A stretch of DNA of 64,000 nucleotides from Micromonospora sp. WMMA1363 (GCF_030345795.1 NZ_JAUALB010000001.1:4952001-5016000), one strand, 5' to 3'; numbered from the stretch's first letter, positions 8,708 through 17,570 are shown. Translations and numbers: made by a program. Notes: generated by a model not told the origin, from the letters alone.

Positions 8708-9201
8708 CGGCGGCGGACGGCACGGACGACCTGCGCGAGGCGGCGCAACCCGGCGCGGCAGAGGTCACCGCGACCGTGATCGTCGAGGCACCCGCCGACC
8801 GGGTCTTCGCGGCGCTGGTCGCCTGGGAGCGCCAGTCGGACTGGATCCCGTTCACCCGGGTACGGGTGGTCGAGGGGAACGGCGACGAGGGCAGCCTGGT
8901 CGAGGCGGTGACCACGGTCGGACCGCTCACACTCCACGACGAGATGCGGGTCACCCGGGTGGACGCGCCGTACGAGATCGGTGTCGTGCACTGCGGGAAA
9001 CTCCTGCGCGGTCCCGGCGTACTGCGATGCACCCCGTTGGCCGGCGACCGCACGCAGGTGGTCTGGCACGAGTGGTTCCACCTGCCCGGCGGGCCCGCCG
9101 GACGGGTCGTCTGGCCGCTGCTGTGGCCCGGCTCGAAGGTCAGCCTCACGCAGGTGCTCAAGCGCTTCGGGCGGATGGTGGAACAGGGGCGCCTGCCCTG
9201 A
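8704..9201 (+). CDS. SRPBCC-fold (polyketide cyclase/START-like) protein
   Basis: A 165-residue protein of the SRPBCC superfamily, whose members bind hydrophobic ligands in a helix-grip cavity. Visible signs are the opening strand VTATVIVEAPADRVFAAL (about 20-37), a W-x-x-W pair in VAWERQSDWIPF, and the C-terminal long helix VSLTQVLKRFGRMVEQG. The GTG start overlaps the TGA of the DivIVA-domain gene (GTGA), so the two are co-translated. No catalytic residues allow a substrate guess. Confidence 0.8.
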   Translation: MTAADGTDDLREAAQPGAAEVTATVIVEAPADRVFAALVAWERQSDWIPFTRVRVVEGNGDEGSLVEAVTTVGPLTLHDEMRVTRVDAPYEIGVVHCGKLLRGPGVLRCTPLAGDRTQVVWHEWFHLPGGPAGRVVWPLLWPGSKVSLTQVLKRFGRMVEQGRLP

Positions 9202-9289
9202 CGGCGAGGTCCGCCGTATCCGGCCCTCCGGCGATCGTGTCTTGGTCTGCTCGACACCCTCGGCACATCCCTGCCCGGCGGACGGGTGG

Positions 9290-10153
9290 TCAGGGGATCG
9301 TCGCGGACGCGGGTGGTGTGGCCGCCGACGCCGGTTGCCAGCCCGGCGAGCGGAACAGGTGTCCGGCCCGGTGCCGCCAGTTCGTCGCCGCGCGGACGTC
9401 ACGGGCGATGGCGGCGTACTCGTGGAACGCCACCCGGATCGGGTTGTGGGTGGTGATGTTCTTGGTCAGTCCGTAGACACAGCGTTCCTGTTCGGCGGCG
9501 AACGACCCGAAGAGCCGGTCCCAGACGATCAGGATGCCGCCGAAGTTGCGGTCCAGATAGCCACCCTGCGAGGCGTGGTGGACCCGGTGGTGCGACGGCG
9601 TGTTGAAGACCAACTCGTACCAGCGGGGCAGCCTGTCGATCCGCTCGGTGTGGATCCAGAACTGGTAGAGCAAATTGACCGAGCCGCAGAACGCCAGCAC
9701 CGCGGGGTGGACCCCGGCGAGGATCATCGGGATGTAGAAGACCCAGCTGGTGAGGCTGGTCCACGGCTGACGCAGCGCGGTGGACAGGTTGAATCGCTGC
9801 GACGAGTGGTGCACGACGTGCGACGCCCACAGGATGCGGATGACGTGGTGTCCCCGGTGGGACCAGTAGTAGCAGAAGTCCTGAGCCAGCAGGATGAGCG
9901 GCCAGGTCCACCACAGCTCGGCGATCCGTAGCGGGGTGAGGGTGTAGAGCAGCGCGTACGCGGCCGCGATCGGGACCTTCCAGAGCAAATCGGCGAAGAC
10001 GCTGCCCAGCCCCATGGCGAGGCTGGTTGCCGTGTCGGCTCCGCCGTAGCCGACGTCGTCGTCGCGGTGGATCAGGTACGAGATTCGCTCCAGGACGATG
10101 AGCAGCAGGAAGGCCGGGATCGACCAGGTGATGACGTCCGGTAACTCCTTCAT
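9290..10153 (-). CDS. Sterol desaturase/fatty-acid hydroxylase family protein
   Basis: Integral membrane di-iron oxygenase of 287 residues. Several hydrophobic segments (about 8-28, 44-75, 82-97, 140-165) surround the histidine motifs of the family: HRGHH near 104, HHSSQ near 119 and HHRVHHA near 199. Members hydroxylate or desaturate sterols, carotenoids or fatty acids with O2; the substrate here is not readable. The start ATG (10153) is the only good one before the intergenic palindrome. The gene breaks the otherwise conserved block and reads opposite to tag, so it may be a later insertion. Confidence 0.88.
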   Translation of the reverse strand: MKELPDVITWSIPAFLLLIVLERISYLIHRDDDVGYGGADTATSLAMGLGSVFADLLWKVPIAAAYALLYTLTPLRIAELWWTWPLILLAQDFCYYWSHRGHHVIRILWASHVVHHSSQRFNLSTALRQPWTSLTSWVFYIPMILAGVHPAVLAFCGSVNLLYQFWIHTERIDRLPRWYELVFNTPSHHRVHHASQGGYLDRNFGGILIVWDRLFGSFAAEQERCVYGLTKNITTHNPIRVAFHEYAAIARDVRAATNWRHRAGHLFRSPGWQPASAATPPASATIP

Positions 10154-10196
10154 CCGACTGCCTCCCCGTGCCGCTTGCTGTGCCGACCATCACAGC

Positions 10197-10208
10197 TACC
10201 GATCGGTA
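10197..10208. promoter_or_regulatory. Perfect 12-base palindrome, TetR-type operator candidate
   Basis: TACCGATCGGTA is a perfect palindrome between the divergent sterol-desaturase-family gene and tag, 44 bases upstream of the former. Palindromes of this form are typical TetR-family sites. No tetR gene lies next to it. Confidence 0.4.
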
Positions 10209-10274
10209 ACAGCACCATAGGCAGCCGTGGGCTGCGGGGCAATGGGTGTCGGTGGGGTGGCCTAGCGTTGACCC

Positions 10275-10874
10275 GTGACTGATCTGGTGATCGGCGCCGA
10301 CGGGGTGCCCCGCTGCGCCTGGGGGGCGAGCACCCCCGACTATGTGGTCTACCACGACACCGAGTGGGGCCGACCGCTGCGCGGCGACGACGAGCTCTAC
10401 GAGCGGATGACGCTGGAGGCCTTTCAGTCCGGCCTGTCCTGGCTCACCATCTTGCGGAAGCGGCGCGCGTTCCGGGGTGCCTTCGACGGATTCCGGCTCG
10501 AGTCCGTGGCCGCGTACTCCGCGGCGGACGTGGCCCGGCTGCTCGCCGACGCGGGCATCGTGCGTAACCGTGCCAAGATCGAGGCGGCGATCGCCAACGC
10601 ACGCGCCGCGCTGGAGTTGCCGGATGGGCTCTCCGCGCTGCTCTGGTCGTTCGCGCCACCGCCCCGGCCGGCGCGCCTGGCCTCGTTCGCGGAGGTGCCG
10701 GGGCTGACCGCCGAGTCCACCGCGATGGCCAAGGCGTTGAAGAAGTGCGGCTTCCGCTTCGTCGGGCCGACCACGGCGTACGCGCTGATGCAGGCCACCG
10801 GCATGGTCGACGACCACCTCGCCGGCTGCCACGTGTCGGCTGCGGGAGGCGACGTGATGGGATGGGGACCATGA
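10275..10874 (+). CDS. tag: DNA-3-methyladenine glycosylase I
   Basis: Base-excision repair enzyme that removes 3-methyladenine from alkylated DNA. The 199 residues follow Tag closely: RCAWGASTPDYVVYHDTEWG near 13, LYERMTLEAFQSGLSWLTIL near 40 with the catalytic-pocket Glu, and a C-terminal GFRFVGPTTAYALMQATGMVDDH near 160. The zinc-binding Cys of Tag is visible near the N-terminus (RCAW) and the ligand pair near the C-terminus (DDHLAGCHVS). The GTG start has no strong ribosome site, but homologues begin here. The next gene starts inside the stop (ATGA). M. tuberculosis keeps tagA in the same neighbourhood. Confidence 0.95.
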   Translation: MTDLVIGADGVPRCAWGASTPDYVVYHDTEWGRPLRGDDELYERMTLEAFQSGLSWLTILRKRRAFRGAFDGFRLESVAAYSAADVARLLADAGIVRNRAKIEAAIANARAALELPDGLSALLWSFAPPPRPARLASFAEVPGLTAESTAMAKALKKCGFRFVGPTTAYALMQATGMVDDHLAGCHVSAAGGDVMGWGP

Positions 10875-11491
10875 CGACCGCCGCGTACCGGACCGATCGG
10901 ACGACTCGCGCCGACGGTGGGGACACCTGGGCCGTGCTGCTGCCGCCCGGCAGGTACGAGGCCGAGCGTCTCGTGCACCACGACACGCTGGAGCTGACCG
11001 GCCGCACCGACGGACCCCGACCCCGCCGGGGCGACCGGGTCGCGGTGCTCGCCGACGAGCCGCTGCGGCTGGTCGCGTTGGGCCGGGTCAGCGACGCCGG
11101 TGATCGGCGTCCGGAGGTGCCGGAGGACCCGTTGTCCGAACGGGCCGAGGCTTCGCTCGTCGTGGCGTACACCCGGCGGGTTTTCGACGAGCCGGTGCTG
11201 GCTGACTCGCTCGCGCTGGACGGGCCGGTAAGCGCGCTGACCCCGGCGGCCTTCCACGAACTGGTCGATCGCCTCGGTCCGCCGCCGCCCCGACGGACCT
11301 GGCTGGTCAGCCTGGATCTGCCGATCGAGGCGGCGTCGCCGGCCGAGGCGGTCCGGCTGTTCTGGTCCTACGTGCAGGAGTTGGGCCCGCGTGAGCTGCC
11401 CGCCTTTGTCTCGCCGTCTGGCGACGAGCTGGCGATGCAGGCCTTCGTGCTCGGCGAGGAGGCCAACCAGGACCCCGAAGAGGACGACTGA
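10871..11491 (+). CDS. Conserved hypothetical protein
   Basis: A 206-residue protein translationally coupled to tag (ATGA overlap). No membrane helix or signal peptide is seen. The middle (about 20-70) has a beta-rich, EVE/PUA-like look (DTWAVLLPPGRYEAERL, then GDRVAVLADEPLRLVALGRV), which would suit binding of a modified base or RNA. That is a guess from strand pattern only. The C-terminal half is helical and acidic. The coupling to a repair glycosylase is the only functional hint. Confidence 0.65.
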   Translation: MTTAAYRTDRTTRADGGDTWAVLLPPGRYEAERLVHHDTLELTGRTDGPRPRRGDRVAVLADEPLRLVALGRVSDAGDRRPEVPEDPLSERAEASLVVAYTRRVFDEPVLADSLALDGPVSALTPAAFHELVDRLGPPPPRRTWLVSLDLPIEAASPAEAVRLFWSYVQELGPRELPAFVSPSGDELAMQAFVLGEEANQDPEEDD

Positions 11492-11621
11492 CCGGCCGGC
11501 ACAGCACCCGGTCAGGCATCCCCGCCCGGCCCCGACGGCCGTGCCGTCCCGACTCGGTCAGCGCCCGGTCCGCCCGGCCGGGCTGTACGTCAGGACGGTG
11601 CGGTCGAGGCGCGGAGCCCGC

Positions 11622-12413
11622 TCAGTGTCCGTCGAAGGCTGGCTTCTGCTTGTTGACGAAGGCCATGGTGGCCGAGCGGTGGTCGGCGGTGGCACCGCAG
11701 ATCGACTGGGCCTGCGCCTCGGCCGCGAGGGCGTCGGCCAGGGTGCCGGCGTCGGCGATGGAGAGCTGCCGCTTGATCGCTCCGTACGCGACGGTCGGAC
11801 CGGCGGCGAGTCGGGCGGCCAGCTCCTGCGCGATCGGCAGTACCTGCTCGTCGTCGGACACCAGTCGGTTGAGCAGGCCGAGCCGGCTGGCTTCCTCGGC
11901 GCGCACCGGCTCGGCGAGCATCAGCAGCTCGACAGCCTTGGCGTGGCCGACCAACCGGGGCAGCGTCCACGAGGCGCCGGTGTCGGCGGCAAGCCCCACC
12001 TTCGCGAAGGCCATCAGGAAGCTGGTCGACGGCCCGCCGATCCGGATGTCGGCGAGGAACGCCAGCGAGGCACCCGCCCCGGCGGCCATACCCCGGACCG
12101 CGGCGACGACCGGCTTCGGCAGGTTCGCCAGCCGGGCGGCGATCGGGTTGTAGTGCGCCCGGACGGTGTCCAGCGGGTTGTCGCTCGCCGACTCCAGCGT
12201 CTTGACGTGCTCCCGCAGGTCCTGCCCGGCGCAGAACGAGCTGCCGGCCCCGGTGAGCACCACCGCGCGGCAGGTCCGGTCTGTCTCCAGCTCGGCCAGG
12301 GTGTCCCGAAGCGCCTCCTTGAGCGTCACGTCGAGCGAGTTCATGGCTGTCGGGCGGTTCAACGTCAGGGTGACGACGGCGTCGGTGTGGTCGACGAGCA
12401 GCGGTTCGGTCAC
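11622..12413 (-). CDS. Enoyl-CoA hydratase/isomerase family protein
   Basis: Crotonase-fold enzyme of 263 residues acting on acyl-CoA thioesters. The oxyanion-hole segments are visible: GAGSSFCAGQDLREH near 60 and AAVRGMAAGAGASLAFLADI near 102. The GTG at 12413 is 4 bases after the paaX stop, so the pair forms an operon, and the regulator suggests an aromatic-acid (phenylacetyl-CoA type) substrate of PaaG/PaaB kind. Other paa genes are not present, so this remains inference. Confidence 0.88.
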   Translation of the reverse strand: MTEPLLVDHTDAVVTLTLNRPTAMNSLDVTLKEALRDTLAELETDRTCRAVVLTGAGSSFCAGQDLREHVKTLESASDNPLDTVRAHYNPIAARLANLPKPVVAAVRGMAAGAGASLAFLADIRIGGPSTSFLMAFAKVGLAADTGASWTLPRLVGHAKAVELLMLAEPVRAEEASRLGLLNRLVSDDEQVLPIAQELAARLAAGPTVAYGAIKRQLSIADAGTLADALAAEAQAQSICGATADHRSATMAFVNKQKPAFDGH

Positions 12414-12417
12414 GATG

Positions 12418-13236
12418 TCAACGACCCTTCTGTCGCGCGATGCGGTTGCCGGCGTCGAGACAGTGTTCGACGTACCGGTCGGCGGCCGGCCGCAGCCGGG
12501 CCGCGTGCCGGTCGAAGAAACTGGCTGCGGCGGTGCCGGGCCAGCGTTCGGGCAGCAGCGCCGGTGGCAGCTGCGGGTCCCGGAACAGGAAGGTACGCCA
12601 CGCGTGCACGAGCCGGAACCGGGCGGCGTACGCCTCCTCGTCGGCACTGCGGACGGTCACCCCGGACAGCAGCGGACGCTGCTCGGCGACGAACCGCTCG
12701 TACGCCCGGCCGATCTCGGTCAGGTCCCAGGCCCGGCGGACGACGCCCACCGCGCCGGGCGTGCCGGCCGAGTGGGCGGCGGTGAACCGTTCGTAGCGCA
12801 CACCCGCCTCCTCGAGCAGCAGGTCGACGTCCTCGCCGGGGCGGGTGGCCACCCAGGTGCACTCGTCGAGGGTGCCGTAGCCGAGGAAGCTCAGGTTGGC
12901 GGCGAGGCGCTGCCGCTCGCGTCGGGAGGTCGGCGCCGTCAGGACGAGCAGATCGAACCGTCCGTCCCAGGTGATCCGGCCGGTGCGGTAGATCCGCGTG
13001 GCCGCCTCGTCCAACCGGCGGGCGGCTCTCGGTGTGATCGCGTAGCCCGGCCCGGAGGCCATCCGGAGGGGTTCGAGCCAACCCTGGCGCACCATGCGGG
13101 AGACCGCCGTCCGCACCGCGGGCGGCGCGATGCCGAGCGGCGCCAGCAGCTTGACCAGGGCGGCGACCGGCGCTCGGCCGCCCCGGGGCCGGAGGTAGTC
13201 ACCGTACAGGTCGAAGAGTGCCGACCGTGCCTGCAT
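12418..13236 (-). CDS. paaX: PaaX-family transcriptional regulator
   Basis: GntR-like winged-helix repressor of phenylacetate-type catabolic genes that responds to aryl-CoA ligands. The 272 residues contain the N-terminal PaaX HTH (SALFDLYGDYLRPRGGRAPV near 5, AVRTAVSRMVRQGWLEP near 39), the central PaaX region and the C-terminal WRTFLFRDPQLPPALLPERW motif near 217. It is first in an operon with the enoyl-CoA hydratase gene. The start ATG is the first in frame and homologues begin with a similar AR-SLFDLYGD segment. Confidence 0.9.
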   Translation of the reverse strand: MQARSALFDLYGDYLRPRGGRAPVAALVKLLAPLGIAPPAVRTAVSRMVRQGWLEPLRMASGPGYAITPRAARRLDEAATRIYRTGRITWDGRFDLLVLTAPTSRRERQRLAANLSFLGYGTLDECTWVATRPGEDVDLLLEEAGVRYERFTAAHSAGTPGAVGVVRRAWDLTEIGRAYERFVAEQRPLLSGVTVRSADEEAYAARFRLVHAWRTFLFRDPQLPPALLPERWPGTAAASFFDRHAARLRPAADRYVEHCLDAGNRIARQKGR

Positions 13237-13425
13237 GACCGCACATTGTGACAGGCCTTCTCAAGATAAGCTAGATGCTGTTACATCAATACCGCCTCGG
13301 TTTGGGTCCGGCGGTGTTCATCAGGGAAAATTGTTGGTCGACACCCCGCACAGTTCGCGGGTGGTCGTGGCGAAATGGCTGTGGGGCAACCCACCGACCC
13401 TGGTTCAGGTCTGAGGGGAGACAAC

Positions 13426-13593
13426 ATGGCGGCGATGAAGCCGCGGACGGGCGACGGTCCGCTGGAAGTCACCAAGGAGGGCCGGGGCATCGTCATGCGA
13501 GTCCCGCTGGAGGGCGGTGGCCGGCTCGTCGTCGAGATGACTCCCGACGAGGCCAATGCACTCGGTGACGCGCTGAAGGCAGCCGCCGGCTGA
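13426..13593 (+). CDS. DUF3117 small protein
   Basis: A 55-residue protein highly conserved in actinobacteria (Rv1211 in M. tuberculosis). It reads AAMKPRTGDGPLEVTKEGR, then a beta-rich middle, and ends EANALGDALKAA. The ATG at 13426 has a GAGGGGAG ribosome site 5 bases upstream; the in-frame ATG at 13375 is not conserved. Function is not established. It is monocistronic and ends in a strong terminator. Confidence 0.92.
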   Translation: MAAMKPRTGDGPLEVTKEGRGIVMRVPLEGGGRLVVEMTPDEANALGDALKAAAG

Positions 13594-13635
13594 TCGGGGG
13601 GCGCGCACCCGCGCACCCGCGCGGACGTTCCGTTA

Positions 13636-13671
13636 GCCCCTGAGTCACCGGCCCGCCGGTGACTCAGGGGC
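13636..13671 (+). terminator. Intrinsic terminator after the DUF3117 gene
   Basis: A perfect 16-base stem (13636-13651 with 13656-13671) closes a 4-base CCCG loop and is followed by TTCATCTTC. It separates the DUF3117 gene from pepA. Confidence 0.85.
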
Positions 13672-13723
13672 TTCATCTTCCGCGGAGTGCCGCTCCGCAC
13701 GCTTTCAGGAGGTACGGCGCCGC

Positions 13724-15190
13724 GTGCTCGCCATCCGTCTGCTCGCCGAGCCTGACCGGCTCGACGTCCTGGCTCTGCCTGTCCGGCCGGCCACCGGGTC
13801 GGAGTCACCGGCGGAGCCGGTGCCCGTGGAGATGGCTCTTCCCGACGGCGTGGCCGAAGAGGTGGCCGCGTTGGCGCCAGCGGCCCGGCTGGCTGGCACC
13901 GCCGGTGAGGTCTGGACGCAGGTCCGGCCCGGGCGAGCGCCGGGCCGGCTGCTGCTGCTCGGTGTCGGGATGGGTGACGAGGGTGCCTGGCGGGCGGCCG
14001 GCGCCGCCCTCGCCCGTGCCGCCACGCAGGAGAGCCACGTCACCATCGCGCTTCCGGTCGGCGCCTCCGCGGCAGTGGTCCGCGGACTCGTCGAGGGGCT
14101 GCTGCTGGCGTCGTACCGGTTCCGCCTCGGCGCTGACGCGGACGCACCCGCGCTGGCCGCGGTCGACGTGCTGGTGGCCGACCCGGCCGGGTACGCCGAC
14201 GCGCTCGAGGTGGCCCGCACCACCGCGGCGATGACCCGGCTCGCCCGCGACCTGGTGAACATGCCGTCGTCGACGAAGAACCCGCAGTGGTTCGCCGAGC
14301 AAATGGCCGGCGCCGTCGCCGACCGGGCCGACCTGCACCTGCGCGTTCGGGAGCCGGACGAACTGGCCGCCGAGGGATTCGGCGGGATCCTCGCGGTGGG
14401 TACCGGCTCGGCGAACGGCCCGCGCCTGGTCGAGCTGGACTGGCGTCCGGCCGACGCGCGTACCCACGTGGTGCTGGTCGGTAAGGGCATCACCTTCGAC
14501 ACCGGCGGCATCTCCATCAAGCCGGCACCGGCGATGAAGCTCATGCGCAAGGACATGGCCGGGGCCGCGGCAGTGGTCGCGGCGACCCTGGGTGCGGCAG
14601 CGCTGCGGCTGCCGGTGCGGGTCACCACCCTCGCCCCGCTCGCCGAGAACATGGTCAGCGGCGCCGCCTTCCGGCCCGGCGACGTCGTCCGCCACTACGG
14701 TGGCACGACAAGCGAGACGACCAACTCCGACGCCGAGGGGCGGCTCGTCCTCGCCGACGCGCTCGCGTACGCGGTCCGCGAGCTCAGGCCCGACCTGCTG
14801 CTCGACCTGGCCACCCTGACCGGGGCGAACGCGGTGGCGCTCGGCAAGCGCACGGGTGCCCTCTACAGCGACAACGACCGGCTCGCCGCCGCCGTGCTGT
14901 CGGCTGTCGAAGCGGCCGGCGAGGCGGCGTGGCGGATGCCGCTCCCCACCGAGTACGTCGAGTATCTCGGCAGCGATCTCGCCGACCTGTACAGTGCGCC
15001 GGCGCAGGGTGCCGGGTCGGTGGTGGCGGCACTCTACCTGCGTGAGTTCACCGGCGAGCTGCGCGATCGGTGGGTGCACCTCGACATGTCCGCGCCTTCC
15101 TGGACGGATGGTGACGACGCCGAACTGACCCGCGGCGGCACTGGCTGGGGCGTACGCTCCCTGCTGCGCTGGCTGGCCACCCTGGGCTGA
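13724..15190 (+). CDS. pepA: Leucyl aminopeptidase (M17)
   Basis: Cytoplasmic dinuclear-metal aminopeptidase that clips N-terminal residues from peptides. The 488 residues carry the M17 C-terminal catalytic domain: GKGITFDTGGISIKP near 253, KDMAGAAAV near 275 and the signature NSDAEGRLVLADAL near 332 (usual form NTDAEGRL). The metal-binding Lys, Asp and Glu residues are all present. An AGGAGG site at 13708-13713 supports the GTG at 13724. Confidence 0.95.
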   Translation: MLAIRLLAEPDRLDVLALPVRPATGSESPAEPVPVEMALPDGVAEEVAALAPAARLAGTAGEVWTQVRPGRAPGRLLLLGVGMGDEGAWRAAGAALARAATQESHVTIALPVGASAAVVRGLVEGLLLASYRFRLGADADAPALAAVDVLVADPAGYADALEVARTTAAMTRLARDLVNMPSSTKNPQWFAEQMAGAVADRADLHLRVREPDELAAEGFGGILAVGTGSANGPRLVELDWRPADARTHVVLVGKGITFDTGGISIKPAPAMKLMRKDMAGAAAVVAATLGAAALRLPVRVTTLAPLAENMVSGAAFRPGDVVRHYGGTTSETTNSDAEGRLVLADALAYAVRELRPDLLLDLATLTGANAVALGKRTGALYSDNDRLAAAVLSAVEAAGEAAWRMPLPTEYVEYLGSDLADLYSAPAQGAGSVVAALYLREFTGELRDRWVHLDMSAPSWTDGDDAELTRGGTGWGVRSLLRWLATLG

Positions 15191-15293
15191 ACCAGGATCC
15201 TGTCCCGCGACGATCCTGCCCCGTGGTGGCCCTGCCTCGCCCGGCACCCCGGGCTGCCCGGGCGAGGACGGCCCGAGCCAGCCGTGGCCGGTT

Positions 15294-15350
15294 GGCGGCG
15301 AGTAGGCCGTGGCCGGTCAGCAGCGGACGGCGGCGAGTAGGCCGTGGCCG
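15294..15350. repeat. 22-base direct repeat at the 3' end of the methyltransferase gene
   Basis: Bases 15294-15315 recur exactly at 15329-15350 (35-base offset). The second copy encodes the C-terminal GHGLLAA segment of the O-methyltransferase and the first lies just past its stop, so the gene end was duplicated and the outer copy left untranslated. Confidence 0.8.
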
Positions 15351-15994
15351 ACCGGCAGCAGGGCGGGAGTCCAGTGCTCCGACTCCCGGATCGCTTTCAG
15401 GGTCTCCCGGGTGGTCACCGTCTCCACGTCCCGGGCCGCCGGGTCGCCGATCCGGCCGCCCGCCAGCGCGCCGTTGAGTGCGAGCACCCCACCTTGACGC
15501 AGCAGCCGCTGGGCGGCGTCCACGTAGGCGGCGAAGCCCGTCGACTCGGCGTCGACGAAGACCAGGTCGTACGCCCCGTCGGCGAGCCGGGGCAGCACGT
15601 CCAGTGCCCGACCGGTGATGATCCGGGTGCGGCCGGCGGCAAAGCCCGCCTCGACGAAGATGCGCCGGGCGATGCGCTGATGCTCGACCTCGACGTCGAT
15701 CGTGGTGAGTACACCGTCGGGGCGCATGCCCCGCAGCAGCCAGACACCGCTGACCCCGGTCCCGGTGCCGATCTCCACGACCGCGCGGGCGTTTCCGGCG
15801 GCGGCCAGCAGCCGCAGCGCCGCACCGGCGCCGGGCGTCACCGCGTCGAGGCCGATTTCCCGGGCGAGGCTGCGGGCCGTGCGTAACACGAGATCCTCGG
15901 TCACGTACGACTCGGCGAACTGCAGAGCCTGGGTCGTCCAGGGGCCGGAACCGGCGACCGTGGCGATGGGACACCTCCGGGCGGCGCGTGTCAC
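15317..15994 (-). CDS. O-methyltransferase (class I SAM-dependent)
   Basis: SAM-dependent methyltransferase of about 225 residues, of the catechol/caffeoyl-CoA O-methyltransferase type. Motif I (VVEIGTGTGVSGVWL) lies near 72, an acidic ribose-binding residue follows in TTIDVEVEHQ, and YDLVFVDAES near 142 matches the metal-site region. It corresponds by position to M. tuberculosis Rv1220c. The GTG at 15994 is the frame's first start; a slightly later start before TVAGSGPW is possible. It is transcribed away from the htrA-like gene. Confidence 0.88.
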   Translation of the reverse strand: MTRAARRCPIATVAGSGPWTTQALQFAESYVTEDLVLRTARSLAREIGLDAVTPGAGAALRLLAAAGNARAVVEIGTGTGVSGVWLLRGMRPDGVLTTIDVEVEHQRIARRIFVEAGFAAGRTRIITGRALDVLPRLADGAYDLVFVDAESTGFAAYVDAAQRLLRQGGVLALNGALAGGRIGDPAARDVETVTTRETLKAIRESEHWTPALLPVGHGLLAAVRC

Positions 15995-16189
15995 ACAGGG
16001 CGAGTGGGCACTGTGAGCCTAGAGGCGACGTGGAGCGAGCGCAGCCGCGCATCCCGGCATTGACGATCACGGGTGGCAACGGCCGAGTCCGTCGGGGCGT
16101 CCGTGCAATCCTGGAAGCGGTGTCCGTTCGAGCGGGCCAGCGGGCCTCAGGTCGTGGAACGGGCCCCGGGACGAGTGGGAGGCAGCGAC

Positions 16190-17497
16190 GTGACCGACGG
16201 CTGGGACTGGCGCCGGCCCGGGACGGGTCCGGGACCGGCGGGCTCGCCGCCGTTCGGGTACCTCCCTGCGGGTTCGCCAGGCGGTCCGGCGGGGACGCCT
16301 TCCCCGTGGTGGTCCGATGCGCTCGCCGACCCGTGGCGTGATCCGGCCGCTCCCGCGGCGGTGGTGGTGCCGGCCGTGCCCCTGACCGGCGCCGTGCCGG
16401 AGCCGGTCACCGACCCCGACGTCCCCGGCCGGCCAGCCCTGCGGCACCTGGTGCTCATTCCGCTGGTCACGGCCCTGCTCGCTGGCTCGCTGGGCGGCGC
16501 GCTCGGGTACGCGTTCGCGGTCCGGAGTGGTGGTGCGGGTCCGGTGCTCGGTGCCGGCCCGGCACGGCCGCCGGAGTTGGCCCAGCGCAAGCCGGAGTCG
16601 CTGGCCGGGGTGGCGGAGCGGGTGCTGCCGAGCGTGGTGACGGTCCGGGTGGCAGGCGTCGGCGGGACCAGCGAGGGTTCCGGGTTCATCGCGACCGCCG
16701 ACGGCCACGTGATCACCAACGACCACGTGGTGGCTGGCGCCACCGGCCGGGCCTCGGTGATCTTCCACGACGGCAGCGCGGCTCCGGCCAGCGTGGTCGG
16801 GCAGGACCCGGAGTCCGACCTCGCGGTCATCAAGGTCGCGAAGGGCGGTCTGCCGCCGGTGGAGTTCGGCGACTCCGACACGCTCGCTGTGGGTGACCCG
16901 GTGCTCGCCATCGGTTCGCCGCTTTCGTTGGCCAACACGGTCACCGCCGGCATCGTCAGCGCGCTCGACCGGACCTTGCGGGCGGGCGAGCCGGGCGGCC
17001 CGACCCGATACTACGCAGCGATCCAGACCGACGCGGCGGTCAACCACGGCAACTCCGGCGGCCCGCTGGTTGACGGAGATGGGCGGGTGATCGGCGTCAA
17101 CGCCACGATCAAGTCACTCGTCGCGGAGGGACAGGAGGCGGGAAACATCGGCCTCGCCTTCGCTATCCCGATCAATCAGGCCAAACGGATCACCCAGGAC
17201 ATCATCGGCACCGGCAAGGCTCGCCGTACGGTGATCGGTGCCCAGATCGGCGGCGCCGGCCGCAGCGCCGGTGGGGGCGTGCGGCTGAACTCGGTGGAGC
17301 CGTCGGGCCCGGCGGCCGGGGCCGGGCTACGGGCCGGTGACGTGATCCTCAAGCTCAACGGTCGCCCGATGACCGAGCCGACCGACCTGATCGCGCTGAT
17401 TCGCAAGTACGCGCCGGGGTCCGTGGTGACCGTCGAGTACCGCCGCGGCTCGTCCCGGCGGAACACGTCGGTGACGCTCGCCGCAGATGCGAAGTGA
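16190..17497 (+). CDS. htrA: Membrane-anchored trypsin-like serine protease with PDZ domain (HtrA/DegP family)
   Basis: Envelope quality-control protease. The GTG at 16190 (GGGAGG site 7 bases upstream) gives 435 residues. A Pro/Gly-rich cytoplasmic N-terminus is followed by a membrane helix at about 86-110. The trypsin domain shows His in ITNDHVV near 177, Asp in DLAVIKV near 209 and Ser in GNSGGPL near 287. A PDZ domain (about 355-430) contains SGPAAGAGLRAGDVILKLNGRP. In mycobacteria the equivalent gene follows sigE-rseA and precedes tatB. The sigma pair is absent here, so its usual envelope-stress control must come from elsewhere. Confidence 0.93.
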   Translation: MTDGWDWRRPGTGPGPAGSPPFGYLPAGSPGGPAGTPSPWWSDALADPWRDPAAPAAVVVPAVPLTGAVPEPVTDPDVPGRPALRHLVLIPLVTALLAGSLGGALGYAFAVRSGGAGPVLGAGPARPPELAQRKPESLAGVAERVLPSVVTVRVAGVGGTSEGSGFIATADGHVITNDHVVAGATGRASVIFHDGSAAPASVVGQDPESDLAVIKVAKGGLPPVEFGDSDTLAVGDPVLAIGSPLSLANTVTAGIVSALDRTLRAGEPGGPTRYYAAIQTDAAVNHGNSGGPLVDGDGRVIGVNATIKSLVAEGQEAGNIGLAFAIPINQAKRITQDIIGTGKARRTVIGAQIGGAGRSAGGGVRLNSVEPSGPAAGAGLRAGDVILKLNGRPMTEPTDLIALIRKYAPGSVVTVEYRRGSSRRNTSVTLAADAK

Positions 17498-17570
17498 AGC
17501 CCGCACCCTCTCCCCGACGAGCATGCGACGTGCGTAGGCTTGCGCTAACGCCGGAAGGAGGCCCAGCGCG

